A DNA stretch of 64,000 nucleotides from G965212025 sp965215765 (GCA_965215765.1 OZ244118.1:248001-312000), one strand, 5' to 3'. Positions 17,459 to 26,641 are shown, counted from the first letter of the stretch. Notes: a model not told the origin generated them from the letters alone. Program-made: numbers and translations.

Positions 17459-17570
17459 GTGGCAAAGGGATATGAGAGAGTTTCTGGAAGTAAGGGGTAG
17501 CGGAAACACATTGAGGGGAACAGATCATAAGTGAGGTCTTGGAGAGGTTTTTCAGTGGATAGAAATTGTT

Positions 17571-19556
17571 ATGACAACAGCAATTGAGGCATACAACCGG
17601 CGGGTCACGGAGATCCACGATGGAGGAAATTTGGCAGTTCCCGAGGATGTTTTGACAGCCAGCCCCAGCCCACCGCGCGAAGTTCCGGTCAGCAAGCTGG
17701 GCTGGGTCATTATCTGGTTCAAGGATCGGTTCATGTCTTCAAACACACGTGCAACACATCAGCTAATGTTGCACCAACTGGAACGAACCATCCAAACCGA
17801 CGAAGGCTGTCCGTTGAAGGGGCAAGCAGTTGGAGGTCTGATAGACCGGTCGTTTGACAGAAAAAGCCGAAATCGTTCTTGGCTCTTTGTACAACGTCTG
17901 CAAAAAGTGTCAGAGGAATTACGGAGTACTGTTGACGATCCTCTTTTGCAGGGGCTGGATGGTTCACAAATGCAATTCACAATGGACACCTACCCGACCG
18001 AGGATAACTTTCAGCAAATGCTGGAGCAAACGCAACTGGCTCATGAAGCTCGAAGCAAAGCGCAAGCATCCGATACCACTCGCCAGTTGGCCGATGCAAA
18101 ATTTGACGAAAATCCGGAGATATCCCGAGAGGACTTCATACAATTTTTGAAATATATCCACAAAAACACGCCACCTGCTGATCGTGAACAGAGTAAAAGC
18201 GAGCCTCAGTTGGCTTTGGCAGCCATGCTGACTTACCGGCTTGCGTTTCCCAGCCCGACTCGGGGAAAGCGGAAAGATAAGGGCCATTGGGATCGCTCAT
18301 TGGATGGTGCGTTTTATGGTTGTCGAGATATGGATACGGCAGCCCGGTATTACGCGCAATACAGGGACTACTACAAGAACAGGCCAAGAGTCAAACTCAC
18401 TCTTGAGGATGCAAGTCGTGAGCTTGATCTTTTTCAGGAACGTGGCCGAGCGAATCAAGAGCCTCCGACCTCCTTCCCGAATCCCGACAACACAGAGAAC
18501 GAAATAAGTCCGGTGCAAGTTGTGCCTGCTCCCGAACTTGAGACTGATTCTGTCTCTGATTCTGTCTCTGGTTCTGTTATTGATGAGAGCATGCGTATCT
18601 ACGAGGATGGAATTGTTTTGGCTGCTCTTAGTCGTATGTCCAAGCAGGCACGAGATGCCGGAGGCGTGGTGAGTTACAACAAAAGTACCTCGTCATTGAC
18701 AACCAGCCACTGTTCAAGATTTGGAAAGCAGGTTGTTCGCTTGCGCGACAAAGTCATGCCGGGTTTATCGGCGGCGAAAAATCGTGCGGTATTGCAGGAA
18801 CTGGATCTCGTTATGAAACGCCAATTCGGATTCAGCAAGGAAAACGCCCAAGACTTTCTGGAACGCGAATTTACACCTGAAGTACTTTCCGATACTCCGG
18901 CATTCACGAAGATGCTTGCAGAAACAGCCGGCGCTTTGTTCGAGTCAAAAAAGCATTTAGATCCTATTAGAGGCACCAGCCTGGAGTTTGGTGTAAACAA
19001 TAATCCGACTTTCTATAACTTCCAATTTAGGGCGTCAATGTTGCTGCCCATGTTCAATGCCAAAATTGAGAGTTCTGCGACTGTTGCGGAAAACATGGTT
19101 CCCGGCGAGGCTTCCGGGAATACCGGGCAGGAAGCGAGGGAAAATTTCCATGAAAATGAAAGCCGGACAGCCAAGGATCCCTCTCGGGAAACACGTGTGC
19201 GTCAAGAAGTTACGAGACCGGGCTCCGCTGAAAGCCGCGCTTTTAAGCACTACCAGGAAGCAGCGTTGCAAGACGGGAAGGCTCTTTGGGAGAAGTACCT
19301 CGATTTTCTGTACTACCTTGATAAAAATATGCCTGAAGTTCAACGTATCAATGACCCTCATTACAAGGACAAAGAAGCCGATATTGCTTTATCGGTTTTC
19401 TTGCTTCATGAGGGGCTTGACCACAAATATGCTTCCGCTCGCTTGCACCAGGAGGGGCTCGCAGGATTTTCTGTATTTCCCGATCAAATGATTGGCCATT
19501 TCGCGGAATGTCACAGGGAATTTTCCGAACAGAGAGGTCAAGACCAAACTTGGTAG
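17571..19556 (+). CDS. Uncharacterised 661-aa protein, possible secreted effector
   Basis: Not recognised. No N-terminal signal peptide and no membrane segment; hydrophilic, helix-rich, with Ser/Pro/Glu linkers (about 310-345, including repeated DSVS). An internal repeat is visible: residues 186-224 (REDFIQFLKYIHKNTPP..R then LALAAMLTYRL) resemble 573-616 (WEKYLDFLYYLDKNMPE..R then IALSVFLLHEGL), suggesting two copies of a helical domain. ATG 17571 has a poor ribosome-binding site. It sits alone between argB and the opposite-strand bioC, overlapping the bioC 3' end by 19 bp. Its size, lack of signal and modular helical build resemble type III/IV effectors of host-associated gammaproteobacteria, but no secretion signal can be read and no catalytic motif is seen. 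Confidence 0.6.
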   Translation: MTTAIEAYNRRVTEIHDGGNLAVPEDVLTASPSPPREVPVSKLGWVIIWFKDRFMSSNTRATHQLMLHQLERTIQTDEGCPLKGQAVGGLIDRSFDRKSRNRSWLFVQRLQKVSEELRSTVDDPLLQGLDGSQMQFTMDTYPTEDNFQQMLEQTQLAHEARSKAQASDTTRQLADAKFDENPEISREDFIQFLKYIHKNTPPADREQSKSEPQLALAAMLTYRLAFPSPTRGKRKDKGHWDRSLDGAFYGCRDMDTAARYYAQYRDYYKNRPRVKLTLEDASRELDLFQERGRANQEPPTSFPNPDNTENEISPVQVVPAPELETDSVSDSVSGSVIDESMRIYEDGIVLAALSRMSKQARDAGGVVSYNKSTSSLTTSHCSRFGKQVVRLRDKVMPGLSAAKNRAVLQELDLVMKRQFGFSKENAQDFLEREFTPEVLSDTPAFTKMLAETAGALFESKKHLDPIRGTSLEFGVNNNPTFYNFQFRASMLLPMFNAKIESSATVAENMVPGEASGNTGQEARENFHENESRTAKDPSRETRVRQEVTRPGSAESRAFKHYQEAALQDGKALWEKYLDFLYYLDKNMPEVQRINDPHYKDKEADIALSVFLLHEGLDHKYASARLHQEGLAGFSVFPDQMIGHFAECHREFSEQRGQDQTW

Positions 19557-20335
19557 TTGCCCTGAATTTTTCTCATTTTGATAAAATAGTACTCATAAGT
19601 GGCAGTCGTCTTCCCCTCGTTGGACCAGCGCCCCATATAGTACCTTTCCACTTTGGCAAGCACTCCTGACTTGATGGGGCGTGCCCTGTCTGCCCTCAGG
19701 TCTTTGACACCGCAAGTGCGAAGATACGAAAGCAGGTCATAAAAATTGCCATACTCAATCACCTCTCTTTGCGTGTGAAAGACCTGGACTTGTAACCCCT
19801 GTTTCTGAAACAAATCCTGAAGGAAAGCTTTATTCGGAAAATCCAGAGTCCTGCTTTCCCCTTCCACAGCTTCCCAACTGCTACGTAGCTCACGAAGGGT
19901 CTGGGGTCCACAAACGGAAAGCAATATCACGCCTTTGCTGTGCAATACGCGCTTGCACTCTGCTATCACAAGCCCAGGTTGATTGCACCAATGCAGGCAC
20001 AGATTGGAGAACACCAAGTCAAAGGCAGCGTCTTTGAGTGGCAATTTTTCCATGTCTGCGCAGATGCAGCTGGATCTGTGTCGCCGGGCAATGCGCAACA
20101 TTTGCAATGAAAGATCCAGGGCTGTCAGCTTGGCAGCTGGAAACAATCTATGCAGAAAAGGAAGCTCGGAACCGGAGCCAACACCCCCAGCCAGTATTTG
20201 TTCCGGTTTGCAGGGAGCAGCAAGGGATAGCAACCGTGCGGCGACAGCACGTTGCATGGTTGAGCTTTTGGCGTATTCCGGAGCCGCTTGGTCAAAAGAA
20301 CGGCGGACGGCTGTTTTGTTGATTCTGTCAACCAT
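19538..20335 (-). CDS. bioC: Malonyl-ACP O-methyltransferase BioC
   Basis: 265 aa, a class I SAM methyltransferase that starts pimelate-ACP synthesis for biotin. I take ATG 20335 (MVDRINKTAVRRSFDQAAPEYA), which matches BioC N-termini; the open frame upstream (to 20527) is bioH-derived sequence from the tandem duplication. SAM fold: motif I region ILAGGVGSGSEL (unusual: the family normally has an acidic residue and GCGTG here), then ALDLSLQML, FDLVFSNLCLHWC and the post-motif GVILLSVCGPQTL. Its 5' third is inside a 436-bp tandem duplication with bioH. Confidence 0.88.
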   Translation of the reverse strand: MVDRINKTAVRRSFDQAAPEYAKSSTMQRAVAARLLSLAAPCKPEQILAGGVGSGSELPFLHRLFPAAKLTALDLSLQMLRIARRHRSSCICADMEKLPLKDAAFDLVFSNLCLHWCNQPGLVIAECKRVLHSKGVILLSVCGPQTLRELRSSWEAVEGESRTLDFPNKAFLQDLFQKQGLQVQVFHTQREVIEYGNFYDLLSYLRTCGVKDLRADRARPIKSGVLAKVERYYMGRWSNEGKTTATYEYYFIKMRKIQGNYQVWS

Positions 20336-20875
20336 GAGGAAAATGCCCGGTATGGCAAAAGAAATGACGCAAAGTGGCTGTGAAAATTTCCGGATGAGAA
20401 AGGAAGGGCGCGTGACCGGCACCGGGAATCTCGGCGTATTTGGAGAACACCAAGTCAAAGGCAGCGTCATTGAGTGGCAATTTTTCCATGTCTGCGCAGA
20501 TGCAGCTGGAGCTGTGTCGCCGGGCAATGCGCAACATTTGCAATGAAAGATCCAGGGCTGTCAGCTTGGCAGCTGGAAACAATCTATGCAGAAAAGGAAG
20601 CTCGGAACCGGAGCCAACACCCCCAGCCAGTATTTGTTCCGGTTTGCAGGGAGCAGCAAGGGATAGCAACCGTGCGGCGACAGCGCGTTGCATGGTTGAG
20701 CTTTTGGCGTATTCCGGAGCTGCTTGGTCAAAAGAACGGCGGACGGCTGTTTTGTTGATTCTGTCAACCATGAGGAAAATGCCCGGTATGACAAAAGAAA
20801 TGACGCAAAGTGGCTGTGAAAATTTCCGGATGAGAAAGGAAGGGCGCGTGACCGGCGCCGGGAATCTCGGCGTAT
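20004..20875 (-). repeat. Two 436-bp tandem units at the bioH-bioC junction
   Basis: Units 20004-20439 and 20440-20875 differ at only a few positions. Each spans the last ~37 codons of bioH and the first ~110 codons of bioC. The joint at 20440-20443 shares TTGG with both parent sites (20004-20007 in bioC; the bioH site near 20875). Intact bioC uses the left unit and intact bioH ends in the right unit. Confidence 0.95.
20328..20771 (-). pseudogene. Chimeric bioC'-'bioH ORF created by the tandem duplication
   Basis: 147 codons: the first ~111 residues of BioC (from MVDRINKTAV to FDLVFSK) fused in frame to the last ~36 residues of BioH (YAEIPGAGHAPFL to HFPHG). It has the bioC start region and overlaps bioH by 8 bp on one side and bioC by 8 bp on the other, so it is likely co-translated. 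It contains the SAM-binding half of BioC only and should be inactive. Confidence 0.85.
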
Positions 20876-21600
20876 TGGGCGTATGGCAAGCTGTCAACGC
20901 TGGTTCGTACCGTAGCGGGATTTGTGACCTGATCGTGTGTTCCGTTTATGAACAGTGCCGGAACCGTGCACTGTTTCATGGCAGCGTACAGATCAGTTTT
21001 TTTCAGGAAGTCCAGTCCGTTCTTTTCTGGCAGGCTTGCCGATGCTTTCAGCAGCTTTCGGGTCACGCGGGCGTTTGAGCTACCCAGCGTCTGGAGTGCT
21101 ATGAAGTAAAGCAGGGCGTGATCCGTTCCAGCGGTTTTGCAACATAAGCGGTCGAATGTTTCGTCAGCTCCGGGTTCAAAGCTGGTTCCCATGGAAATAC
21201 TCACCAAAGCCTTAACATGTGCCGGGTCAGCCAATGCTGCCAGCTGAGCGAGCAGGCCACCGAGCGACCAGCCAATCCAGATTGCGTTTTTGGGTAACTC
21301 CGAAAGCAGTCTGTGTACAAATGGTTCGGGTTGTGACAAGGAATATTTGCAGCCCGTATTTTTTCCATGACCGGGTAAATCGATCAAACAGAGCTGGTAA
21401 TCGGCAGCAAGGTTCTGTGCCAGGCTGTCCCAGCAAGTACTGCGCATCATCCACCCGTGTAAAAATACCAGCGCGGGGCCATCGCCAATTTTTTCAATGC
21501 AAAGCGGCGGCTTTTGCACAGTTCCGTGGTGCTGGTGCTGCACAGCTGCTTTCAATGAAGTGGCCGCCAACTCTGCCGGTTGGTCAGAGTCTAGCACCAT
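20764..21600 (-). CDS. bioH: Pimeloyl-ACP methyl ester carboxylesterase BioH
   Basis: Up to 278 aa, alpha/beta hydrolase that removes the methyl ester protecting pimeloyl-ACP in biotin synthesis. Visible: oxyanion HGW (FLHGWMM), nucleophile elbow GWSLGG, catalytic Asp in NGTHDQV and catalytic His in GAGHAPF. The ORF starts at ATG 21600 but has ~35 extra N-terminal residues; GTG 21519 would give the usual length. Overlaps the downstream bioC' by 8 bp. Divergent from plsY. Confidence 0.9.
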   Translation of the reverse strand: MVLDSDQPAELAATSLKAAVQHQHHGTVQKPPLCIEKIGDGPALVFLHGWMMRSTCWDSLAQNLAADYQLCLIDLPGHGKNTGCKYSLSQPEPFVHRLLSELPKNAIWIGWSLGGLLAQLAALADPAHVKALVSISMGTSFEPGADETFDRLCCKTAGTDHALLYFIALQTLGSSNARVTRKLLKASASLPEKNGLDFLKKTDLYAAMKQCTVPALFINGTHDQVTNPATVRTSVDSLPYAQYAEIPGAGHAPFLSHPEIFTATLRHFFCHTGHFPHG

Positions 21601-21641
21601 TGAGGGAAGGTGTTTTGTATCAGTAAGGCGAGGTATTGGCA

Positions 21642-22226
21642 GTGATGGATTTTTTTCCTTTGCTGGGCGGATATCTTATCGGTTCCGTTTCCGCCGCTGT
21701 GTTGCTGAGCCGGGTATTGGGGTTTCCCGACCCGCGCCACGGTGGTTCCGGGAACCCGGGCGCAACCAATGTCTTCCGCCTGGCGGGCAAAAAAGTTGCT
21801 TTGCTGACGTTGTTTTTCGACGTGGCAAAAGTGTTTATTCCCATGTGGGTCGTGGCGGAATCCGGTTTTGGGCACTATCCGGTTTTGTTCACCGGCTTTG
21901 CGACTTTCGTGGGGCATTTATATCCTCTGTATCACGGTTTCAAAGGAGGCAAGGGGGTTGCTTCTTTCGTCGGTTTTTTGTTGTACGCAAACCCCTTTGC
22001 GGCACTGATCTGGTTCCTCGCCTGGCTGGCTATTTTACTGCTGAGCCGCTTCGTGTCACTGGCGAGCATTCTGGCACCCTTGCCAGTTATTGTTGTGCTG
22101 GTGTGGGATGTCGAGCCTTCTGCCTTAACCGCTTTGGTGGTGCTGATGTCGGTCATGTTGGTTTTGCGCCATGTGGGAAACATCAGGAAGATGTTGAAAG
22201 GGACTGAGGATCGTATTTTTTCGTAG
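21642..22226 (+). CDS. plsY: Glycerol-3-phosphate acyltransferase PlsY
   Basis: About 194 aa, inner-membrane acyl-phosphate-dependent enzyme that makes lysophosphatidate. Five hydrophobic segments alternate with the three family motifs: GSGNPGATN (about residue 37), HLYPLYHGFKGGKGVA (about 93) and the C-terminal region RHVGNIRKMLKG. Start GTG 21642 (or ATG 21645) fits GAGG at 21630-21633; TTG 21636 is too close. Its 3' end overlaps the convergent tsaD 3' end by 44 bp. Confidence 0.93.
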   Translation: MMDFFPLLGGYLIGSVSAAVLLSRVLGFPDPRHGGSGNPGATNVFRLAGKKVALLTLFFDVAKVFIPMWVVAESGFGHYPVLFTGFATFVGHLYPLYHGFKGGKGVASFVGFLLYANPFAALIWFLAWLAILLLSRFVSLASILAPLPVIVVLVWDVEPSALTALVVLMSVMLVLRHVGNIRKMLKGTEDRIFS

Positions 22227-23244
22227 AGCTTGATTGCCCGGCTAAAGGTGGCAGGGTATCCAAAGGCCATCGTGGTCGTGGTTGTGGCCACTTGTCTGGT
22301 GCCTGCCCGGCACTGAGGCGCACCAGACCCGCGTAAGCAATCATGACGCCATTGTCCGTGCAAAAATCTTCCCGTGGCAAAAAAACATGGAGACCCTTTT
22401 TTTCCAGGGCGACAAGGCGGGCTCGCAAATCTGTGTTGGCACTGACCCCACCCGCCACGACCAGGCGTTTTAACCCGGTCTTTTCCAAGCCTCGCTCCAA
22501 TTTGCACATTAGGCTGTCGAACACAGCTTCCTGGAATGCAAGGGCTATGTCAGCGCGTGACTGCGGGTCGTGGCGGTGATTCTGTATTGTGCGGAAGGTC
22601 TCGGTTTTCAGTCCACTGAAACTGAAATCGAGTCCCGGTTTGCGGGTCATTGGTCTGGGCAAAGTAAAGCGTCCTTTTTGGCCACTCTTTGCCAAGTGCA
22701 TGATTTTTGCTCCCCCCGGATAACCGAGCCCCAGGCATCGGGCGACCTTATCAAACGCCTCCCCTGCTGCGTCGTCCAAAGTCTCTCCCAGTAGCTTGTA
22801 AGTTCCCGGGGCACTGACTTCAAGCATTTGCGTGTGTCCTCCGGAAACGAGCAAGGCAAGATAGGGAGGGTGCAAGTCTGGTGCATCGAGCATCGGAGAA
22901 AGAAGGTGTGCTTCCAGGTGATGGATGCCGATTGCCGGCAAGTCAAGTGCCCATGCCATGCCGTGCCCAAATATGGCACCGGTCAATAAGGCACTGGCAA
23001 GTCCGGGACCAGTGGTATAGGCAATGGCGTCGATAGAGTCAAGACAGTGCGGCTTTAGCGCAGTTTCCAGTACCGGAATCAACCGTCGGACGTGGTCACG
23101 CGCCGCTATCTCTGGAACGACCCCACCATGTGGTGCGTGCAACTCAGCCTGACTGTACAGAGCCTCACCGACCACGCCGTGCTCTGTGTCCACGATGCCC
23201 ACTGCGGTTTCATCGCAGGAGCTTTCAATACCAAGTACGCGCAC
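22183..23244 (-). CDS. tsaD: tRNA N6-threonylcarbamoyladenosine transferase TsaD
   Basis: 353 aa. Transfers threonylcarbamoyl to A37 of ANN-decoding tRNAs with TsaB/TsaE. ASKHA fold: VLGIESSCDETAVGI at the start, HHLEAH metal site (about residue 110), LVSGGHTQM, GEAFDKVAR and VVAGGVSANTDLR. Starts at GTG 23244. The C-terminus has ~15 residues beyond WPLDTL that are read over plsY antisense. Its first ~10 codons and upstream region are repeated seven more times toward yggT. Confidence 0.94.
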   Translation of the reverse strand: MRVLGIESSCDETAVGIVDTEHGVVGEALYSQAELHAPHGGVVPEIAARDHVRRLIPVLETALKPHCLDSIDAIAYTTGPGLASALLTGAIFGHGMAWALDLPAIGIHHLEAHLLSPMLDAPDLHPPYLALLVSGGHTQMLEVSAPGTYKLLGETLDDAAGEAFDKVARCLGLGYPGGAKIMHLAKSGQKGRFTLPRPMTRKPGLDFSFSGLKTETFRTIQNHRHDPQSRADIALAFQEAVFDSLMCKLERGLEKTGLKRLVVAGGVSANTDLRARLVALEKKGLHVFLPREDFCTDNGVMIAYAGLVRLSAGQAPDKWPQPRPRWPLDTLPPLAGQSSSTKKYDPQSLSTSS

Positions 23245-24826
23245 TTTCAGATTCGCACATTCAGCCCGGTTGCTGTCAAGGTGCCAGGGAATGAATCAGG
23301 ATCAGCATCACGTACAGACCCACGAGTGCCAGCATGGGGGTGAAATCCAGAGTTCCGGCCGGGTTGGGGGGTTATTTTGCGGATCGGCCTGAGACGCGAA
23401 CTCGTCAAGCCATACAGCAGGCTGAGAACAGGGCAGGAGCTTTCAATACCAAGTACGCGCACTTTCAGATTCGCACATTCAGCCCGGTTGCTGTCAAGGT
23501 GCCAGGGAATGAATCAGGATCAGGATCACGTACAGACCCACGAGTGCCAGACCAGGTACGCGCACTTTCAGGTTCGCACATTCAGCCCGGTTGCTGTCAA
23601 GGTGCCAGGGAATGAATCAGGATCAGGATCACGTACAGACCCACGAGTGCCAGCATGGGGGTGAAATCCAGAGTTCCGGCCGGGTTGGGGGATTATTTTG
23701 CGAATCGGCCTGAGACGCGAACTCGTCAAGCCATACAGCAGGCTGAGAACAGGGCAGGCACTTTCAATACCAGGTACGCGCACTTTCAGATTCGCAGATT
23801 CGGTGCTGTCAAGGTGCCAGGGAATGAATCAGGATCAGGATCACGTACAGACCCGCGAGTGCCAGCATGGGGGTGAAATCCAGAGTTCCGGCCGGGTTGG
23901 GGGATTATTTTGCGGATCGGCCTGAGACGCGAACTCGTCAAGCCATACAGCAGGCTGAGAACAGGGCAGGAGCTTTCAATACCAGGTACGTGCATTTTCA
24001 GATTCGCATATTCAGCTTGGTTGCCGTCAAGATGCCAGGGAATGAATCAGGATCAGGATCGCGTACAGACCCACGAGTGCCAGCATGGGGGTGAAATCCA
24101 GAGTTCCGGCCGGGTTGGGGGATTATTTTGCGAATCGGCCTGAGACGCGGACTCGTCAGGCTATACAGCAGGCTGAGAACAGGGCAGAAGCTTTCAATAC
24201 CAGGTACGTGCATTTTCAGATTCGCATATTCGGTGCTGTCAAGGTGCCAGGGAATGAATCAGGATCAGGATCACGTACAGACCCGCGAGCACCAGTGCCA
24301 GCATGGGGGTGAAATCCAGAGTTCCGGCCGGGTTGGGTGATTATTTTGCGGATCGGCCTGAGACGCGAACTCGTCAAGCCATACAGCAGGCTGAGAACAG
24401 GGCAGGAGCTTTCAATACCAGGTACGCGCACTTTCAGGTTCGCAGATTCGGTGCTGTCAAGGTGCCAGGGAATGAATCAGGATCAGCACCACGTACAGAC
24501 CCACGAGTGCCAGCATGGGGGTGAAATCCAGAGTTCCGGCCGGGTTGGGGGATTATTTTGCGAATCGGCCTGAGACGCGAACTCGTCAAGCCATACAACA
24601 GTCTGAGAACAGGGCAGGAGCTTTCAATACCAGGTACGTGCACTTTCAGATTCGCACATTCAGCCCGGTTGCCGTCAAGGTGCCAGGGAACGAATCAGGA
24701 TCAGGATCACGTACAGACCCGCGAGCGCCAGCATGGGGGTGAAATCCAGAGTTCCGGATTGTGGGATTATTTTGCGGATCTGCCTGAGAATGGGGCTCGT
24801 CAAGCTATACAACAGGCTGAGAACAG
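23215..24826 (-). repeat. About eight 212-218-bp tandem units at the yggT-tsaD junction
   Basis: The tsaD start (GTGCGCGTAC.TGGTATTGAAAGC on the minus strand) occurs at 23244 (real), 23462, about 23566, 23783, 23995, 24213, 24431 and 24643. Periods are 212 or 218 bp, with one partial unit of ~103 bp near 23549. Each unit holds the last ~45 codons of yggT and the first ~10 of tsaD. The 212-bp form lacks six bases (CAGCCC region) ahead of TGCTGTCAAGG. Each unit also carries TTGACA on the minus strand, a possible -35, with no clear -10. Chimeric 69-78-codon ORFs start VRVPGIES and continue in yggT sequence. Confidence 0.95.
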
Positions 24827-25232
24827 GATTCGAATGAGACTGGGTGGGGCTTATAAACCAACTGCTGACCGCCAGGATGATGATTGCAATAATATGGATG
24901 TAGACCAAAGTTTCCAACAGTCTGACAAAGGCAAGCATTGCCAGAAAAGAAATTGCGTACTCGATCTCTTGAAACCAGGAAATGGTGAACAGCTCCAGTA
25001 TTTTTGCAAGGTACGCGAGCCCCCAGCAGCCGAAATCAACGCGCCCCACAAAAGGAGCGATGGGTCTCACCAAGCGTAAAACCGGGTTGGTGAGGGTGAA
25101 AACCGACTGCGATATGGGGTTGTGAAAACTCGCCCCACTAAAAGCCAGGAGAGCACGCAGAAGAAAGAAAAAAGCGGCGAGAGAAAAAAACAGATCTGCC
25201 AACAGAGTGGCGATGTTGTTAAGGGCACTCAT
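24675..25232 (-). CDS. yggT: YggT family integral membrane protein
   Basis: 185 aa with two YggT domains: NPISQSVFTLTNPVLRLVRPIAPF (about 37-60) and SNPVLSLLYSLTSPILRQIRKIIP (about 133-156), each preceded and followed by hydrophobic segments (four or more in total). The family is linked to osmotic shock and cell division in some bacteria; its role is not settled. The start overlaps the proC stop as ATGA. It is followed by the tandem array that carries copies of its own 3' end. Confidence 0.9.
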   Translation of the reverse strand: MSALNNIATLLADLFFSLAAFFFLLRALLAFSGASFHNPISQSVFTLTNPVLRLVRPIAPFVGRVDFGCWGLAYLAKILELFTISWFQEIEYAISFLAMLAFVRLLETLVYIHIIAIIILAVSSWFISPTQSHSNPVLSLLYSLTSPILRQIRKIIPQSGTLDFTPMLALAGLYVILILIRSLAP

Positions 25233-26056
25233 GGAGTGACTGCCTCGGCATCATATTGCCTGGAAATTTCGCCAGCGCGGTGCGCGGCAGCCTGTACTGC
25301 ATTTTTGAACAGATCGTCTATTTGCCGATCGAGAACCGCAATGCCTTGTTCTGTTGTGCCTTTGGGAGAAGTGATTTGCGCACGAAGCGTTTTCAGATCT
25401 CCGGTTTCTGCCAGCGCGACACTGCCAAGTGCTGTTTTGAGAACCAGTTGGTGCGCCAGCTCGCGCTCAAGTCCAAGCGCATGAGCGGCTTTTTCCAAGG
25501 CTTCCAGAATGCGAAAAAAATAAGCCGGCCCACTTCCGGAAACCGCTGTTACGAGATCCATCAATGATTCTTCCTCAATCCAGTGGACATCGCCGACAGC
25601 AGAAAAAATCTGTTTGCAAAGAGATTTCTGATCCTCGCCAACATGGGCATTCCGACACAGTACGCTGACCCCATTGCCAAGGACGACCGGAAGGTTGGGC
25701 ATGCAGCGGACTATGGGGAAATCGCGTTTCAAGCAGTGCGACATGGTTGCCAGTGTAATTCCGGCGGCGAGGCTGACCAGCGTTGTGCGTTGGTCAGCCA
25801 GCGAGGCACGGATCTCTTTGCAGACATCGGGAATTTCTCCAGGCTTGACGCACAGCAGGACGACGTCGCATTCGGAAATTGTTGCGATGTTATTGCGTGA
25901 GGCAGAAACTCCTGGACAGTGCTTGCGAAACGTCTCGAGTGAGGTAGCGCTGCGAGTGCTTGCAAAAATATTTTCCGCTGCCCAGCCGGTGTTCAGCAGA
26001 CCCTTGGCGATGGCCGTACCCATGTTCCCGGCACCAATTATCGCAAGCTGTGTCAT
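25229..26056 (-). CDS. proC: Pyrroline-5-carboxylate reductase
   Basis: 275 aa. Last step of proline synthesis, NAD(P)H-dependent. I use ATG 26056 (MTQLAIIGAGNMGTAIAKG), which puts the Rossmann motif GAGNMG at residues 8-13; the longer frame overlaps dsbB. Also visible: LVSLAAGITLATM, CMPNLPVVLGNGV and the catalytic-domain block VTAVSGSGPAYFFRILEAL. Overlaps dsbB (ATGA) upstream and yggT (ATGA) downstream, so dsbB-proC-yggT is one translationally coupled unit. Confidence 0.95.
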   Translation of the reverse strand: MTQLAIIGAGNMGTAIAKGLLNTGWAAENIFASTRSATSLETFRKHCPGVSASRNNIATISECDVVLLCVKPGEIPDVCKEIRASLADQRTTLVSLAAGITLATMSHCLKRDFPIVRCMPNLPVVLGNGVSVLCRNAHVGEDQKSLCKQIFSAVGDVHWIEEESLMDLVTAVSGSGPAYFFRILEALEKAAHALGLERELAHQLVLKTALGSVALAETGDLKTLRAQITSPKGTTEQGIAVLDRQIDDLFKNAVQAAAHRAGEISRQYDAEAVTP

Positions 26057-26577
26057 CTCTTTTCCTGCGCCTTTATGTTCGGAGTCCTCAGCAGACCAAG
26101 TGTGGCAAGGGTCCAAAGGACAATGAACAAAAGCAATGTTTGTTGCGGAATAGTGAGTCCGAAAAAAGTCCAGTCAACTTTTGCGCACTGACCGGTAGTC
26201 GTGAATACGGTTTCCAGCGTTTCCAGTATCGGAAAATTGTCCAGCATGTAGCGAAGTCCGGGGATGCAGTCGGGAGTGGCATCACCTGCCTGGCTTTGCA
26301 AATAGATATGCCGACCGGCGACGGCAATCCCTGAAGAGGACAAGAGAATGTTTAATGTTGCATAGCCACGCTGTCTGCCAATGATGCCTTGGCCGTGCAA
26401 TAGCCCGACGAGTGAAACAACCGCAATAAGGGCACACAACAAGCGGTCAATGATGCAGAGATGACAAGGTGCGAGCCCGAGGTGTAATTCCATAAAGAGG
26501 TACGAGACCAAGAGGGCACACACACACAGGAGCAGGCTCGAAAGCTGTAAAAAGCGGAACGAGAGCAAGGGGGGCAC
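26053..26577 (-). CDS. dsbB: Disulfide bond formation protein B
   Basis: 174 aa. Inner-membrane quinone reductase that reoxidises DsbA. Four hydrophobic segments; first redox pair CHLC (about 38-41, in APCHLCIIDR) in periplasmic loop 1, second pair in loop 2 (DC at ~103 and QC at ~129). ATGA overlap with proC is an unusual pairing and may simply reflect local compaction. Disulfide formation may matter for the Cys-containing secreted proteases nearby, but that link is inference. Confidence 0.93.
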   Translation of the reverse strand: MPPLLSFRFLQLSSLLLCVCALLVSYLFMELHLGLAPCHLCIIDRLLCALIAVVSLVGLLHGQGIIGRQRGYATLNILLSSSGIAVAGRHIYLQSQAGDATPDCIPGLRYMLDNFPILETLETVFTTTGQCAKVDWTFFGLTIPQQTLLLFIVLWTLATLGLLRTPNIKAQEKR

Positions 26578-26641
26578 CTAGGCTAGCCAAGCGCATGATT
26601 CGTCACCATGGCCAGCCTGGAAAATGCAAGCGCCTCCCGTG

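Noticed and set aside
20336..20527. Longer bioC start giving 329 aa
   Set aside because: The extra N-terminus is read through bioH-derived sequence of the tandem unit out of its native frame; ATG 20335 matches BioC N-termini.
23215..24826. Regular direct repeats suggest a CRISPR array
   Set aside because: Units are 212-218 bp with no short repeat/unique spacer alternation and consist of yggT and tsaD coding sequence; no cas genes nearby.
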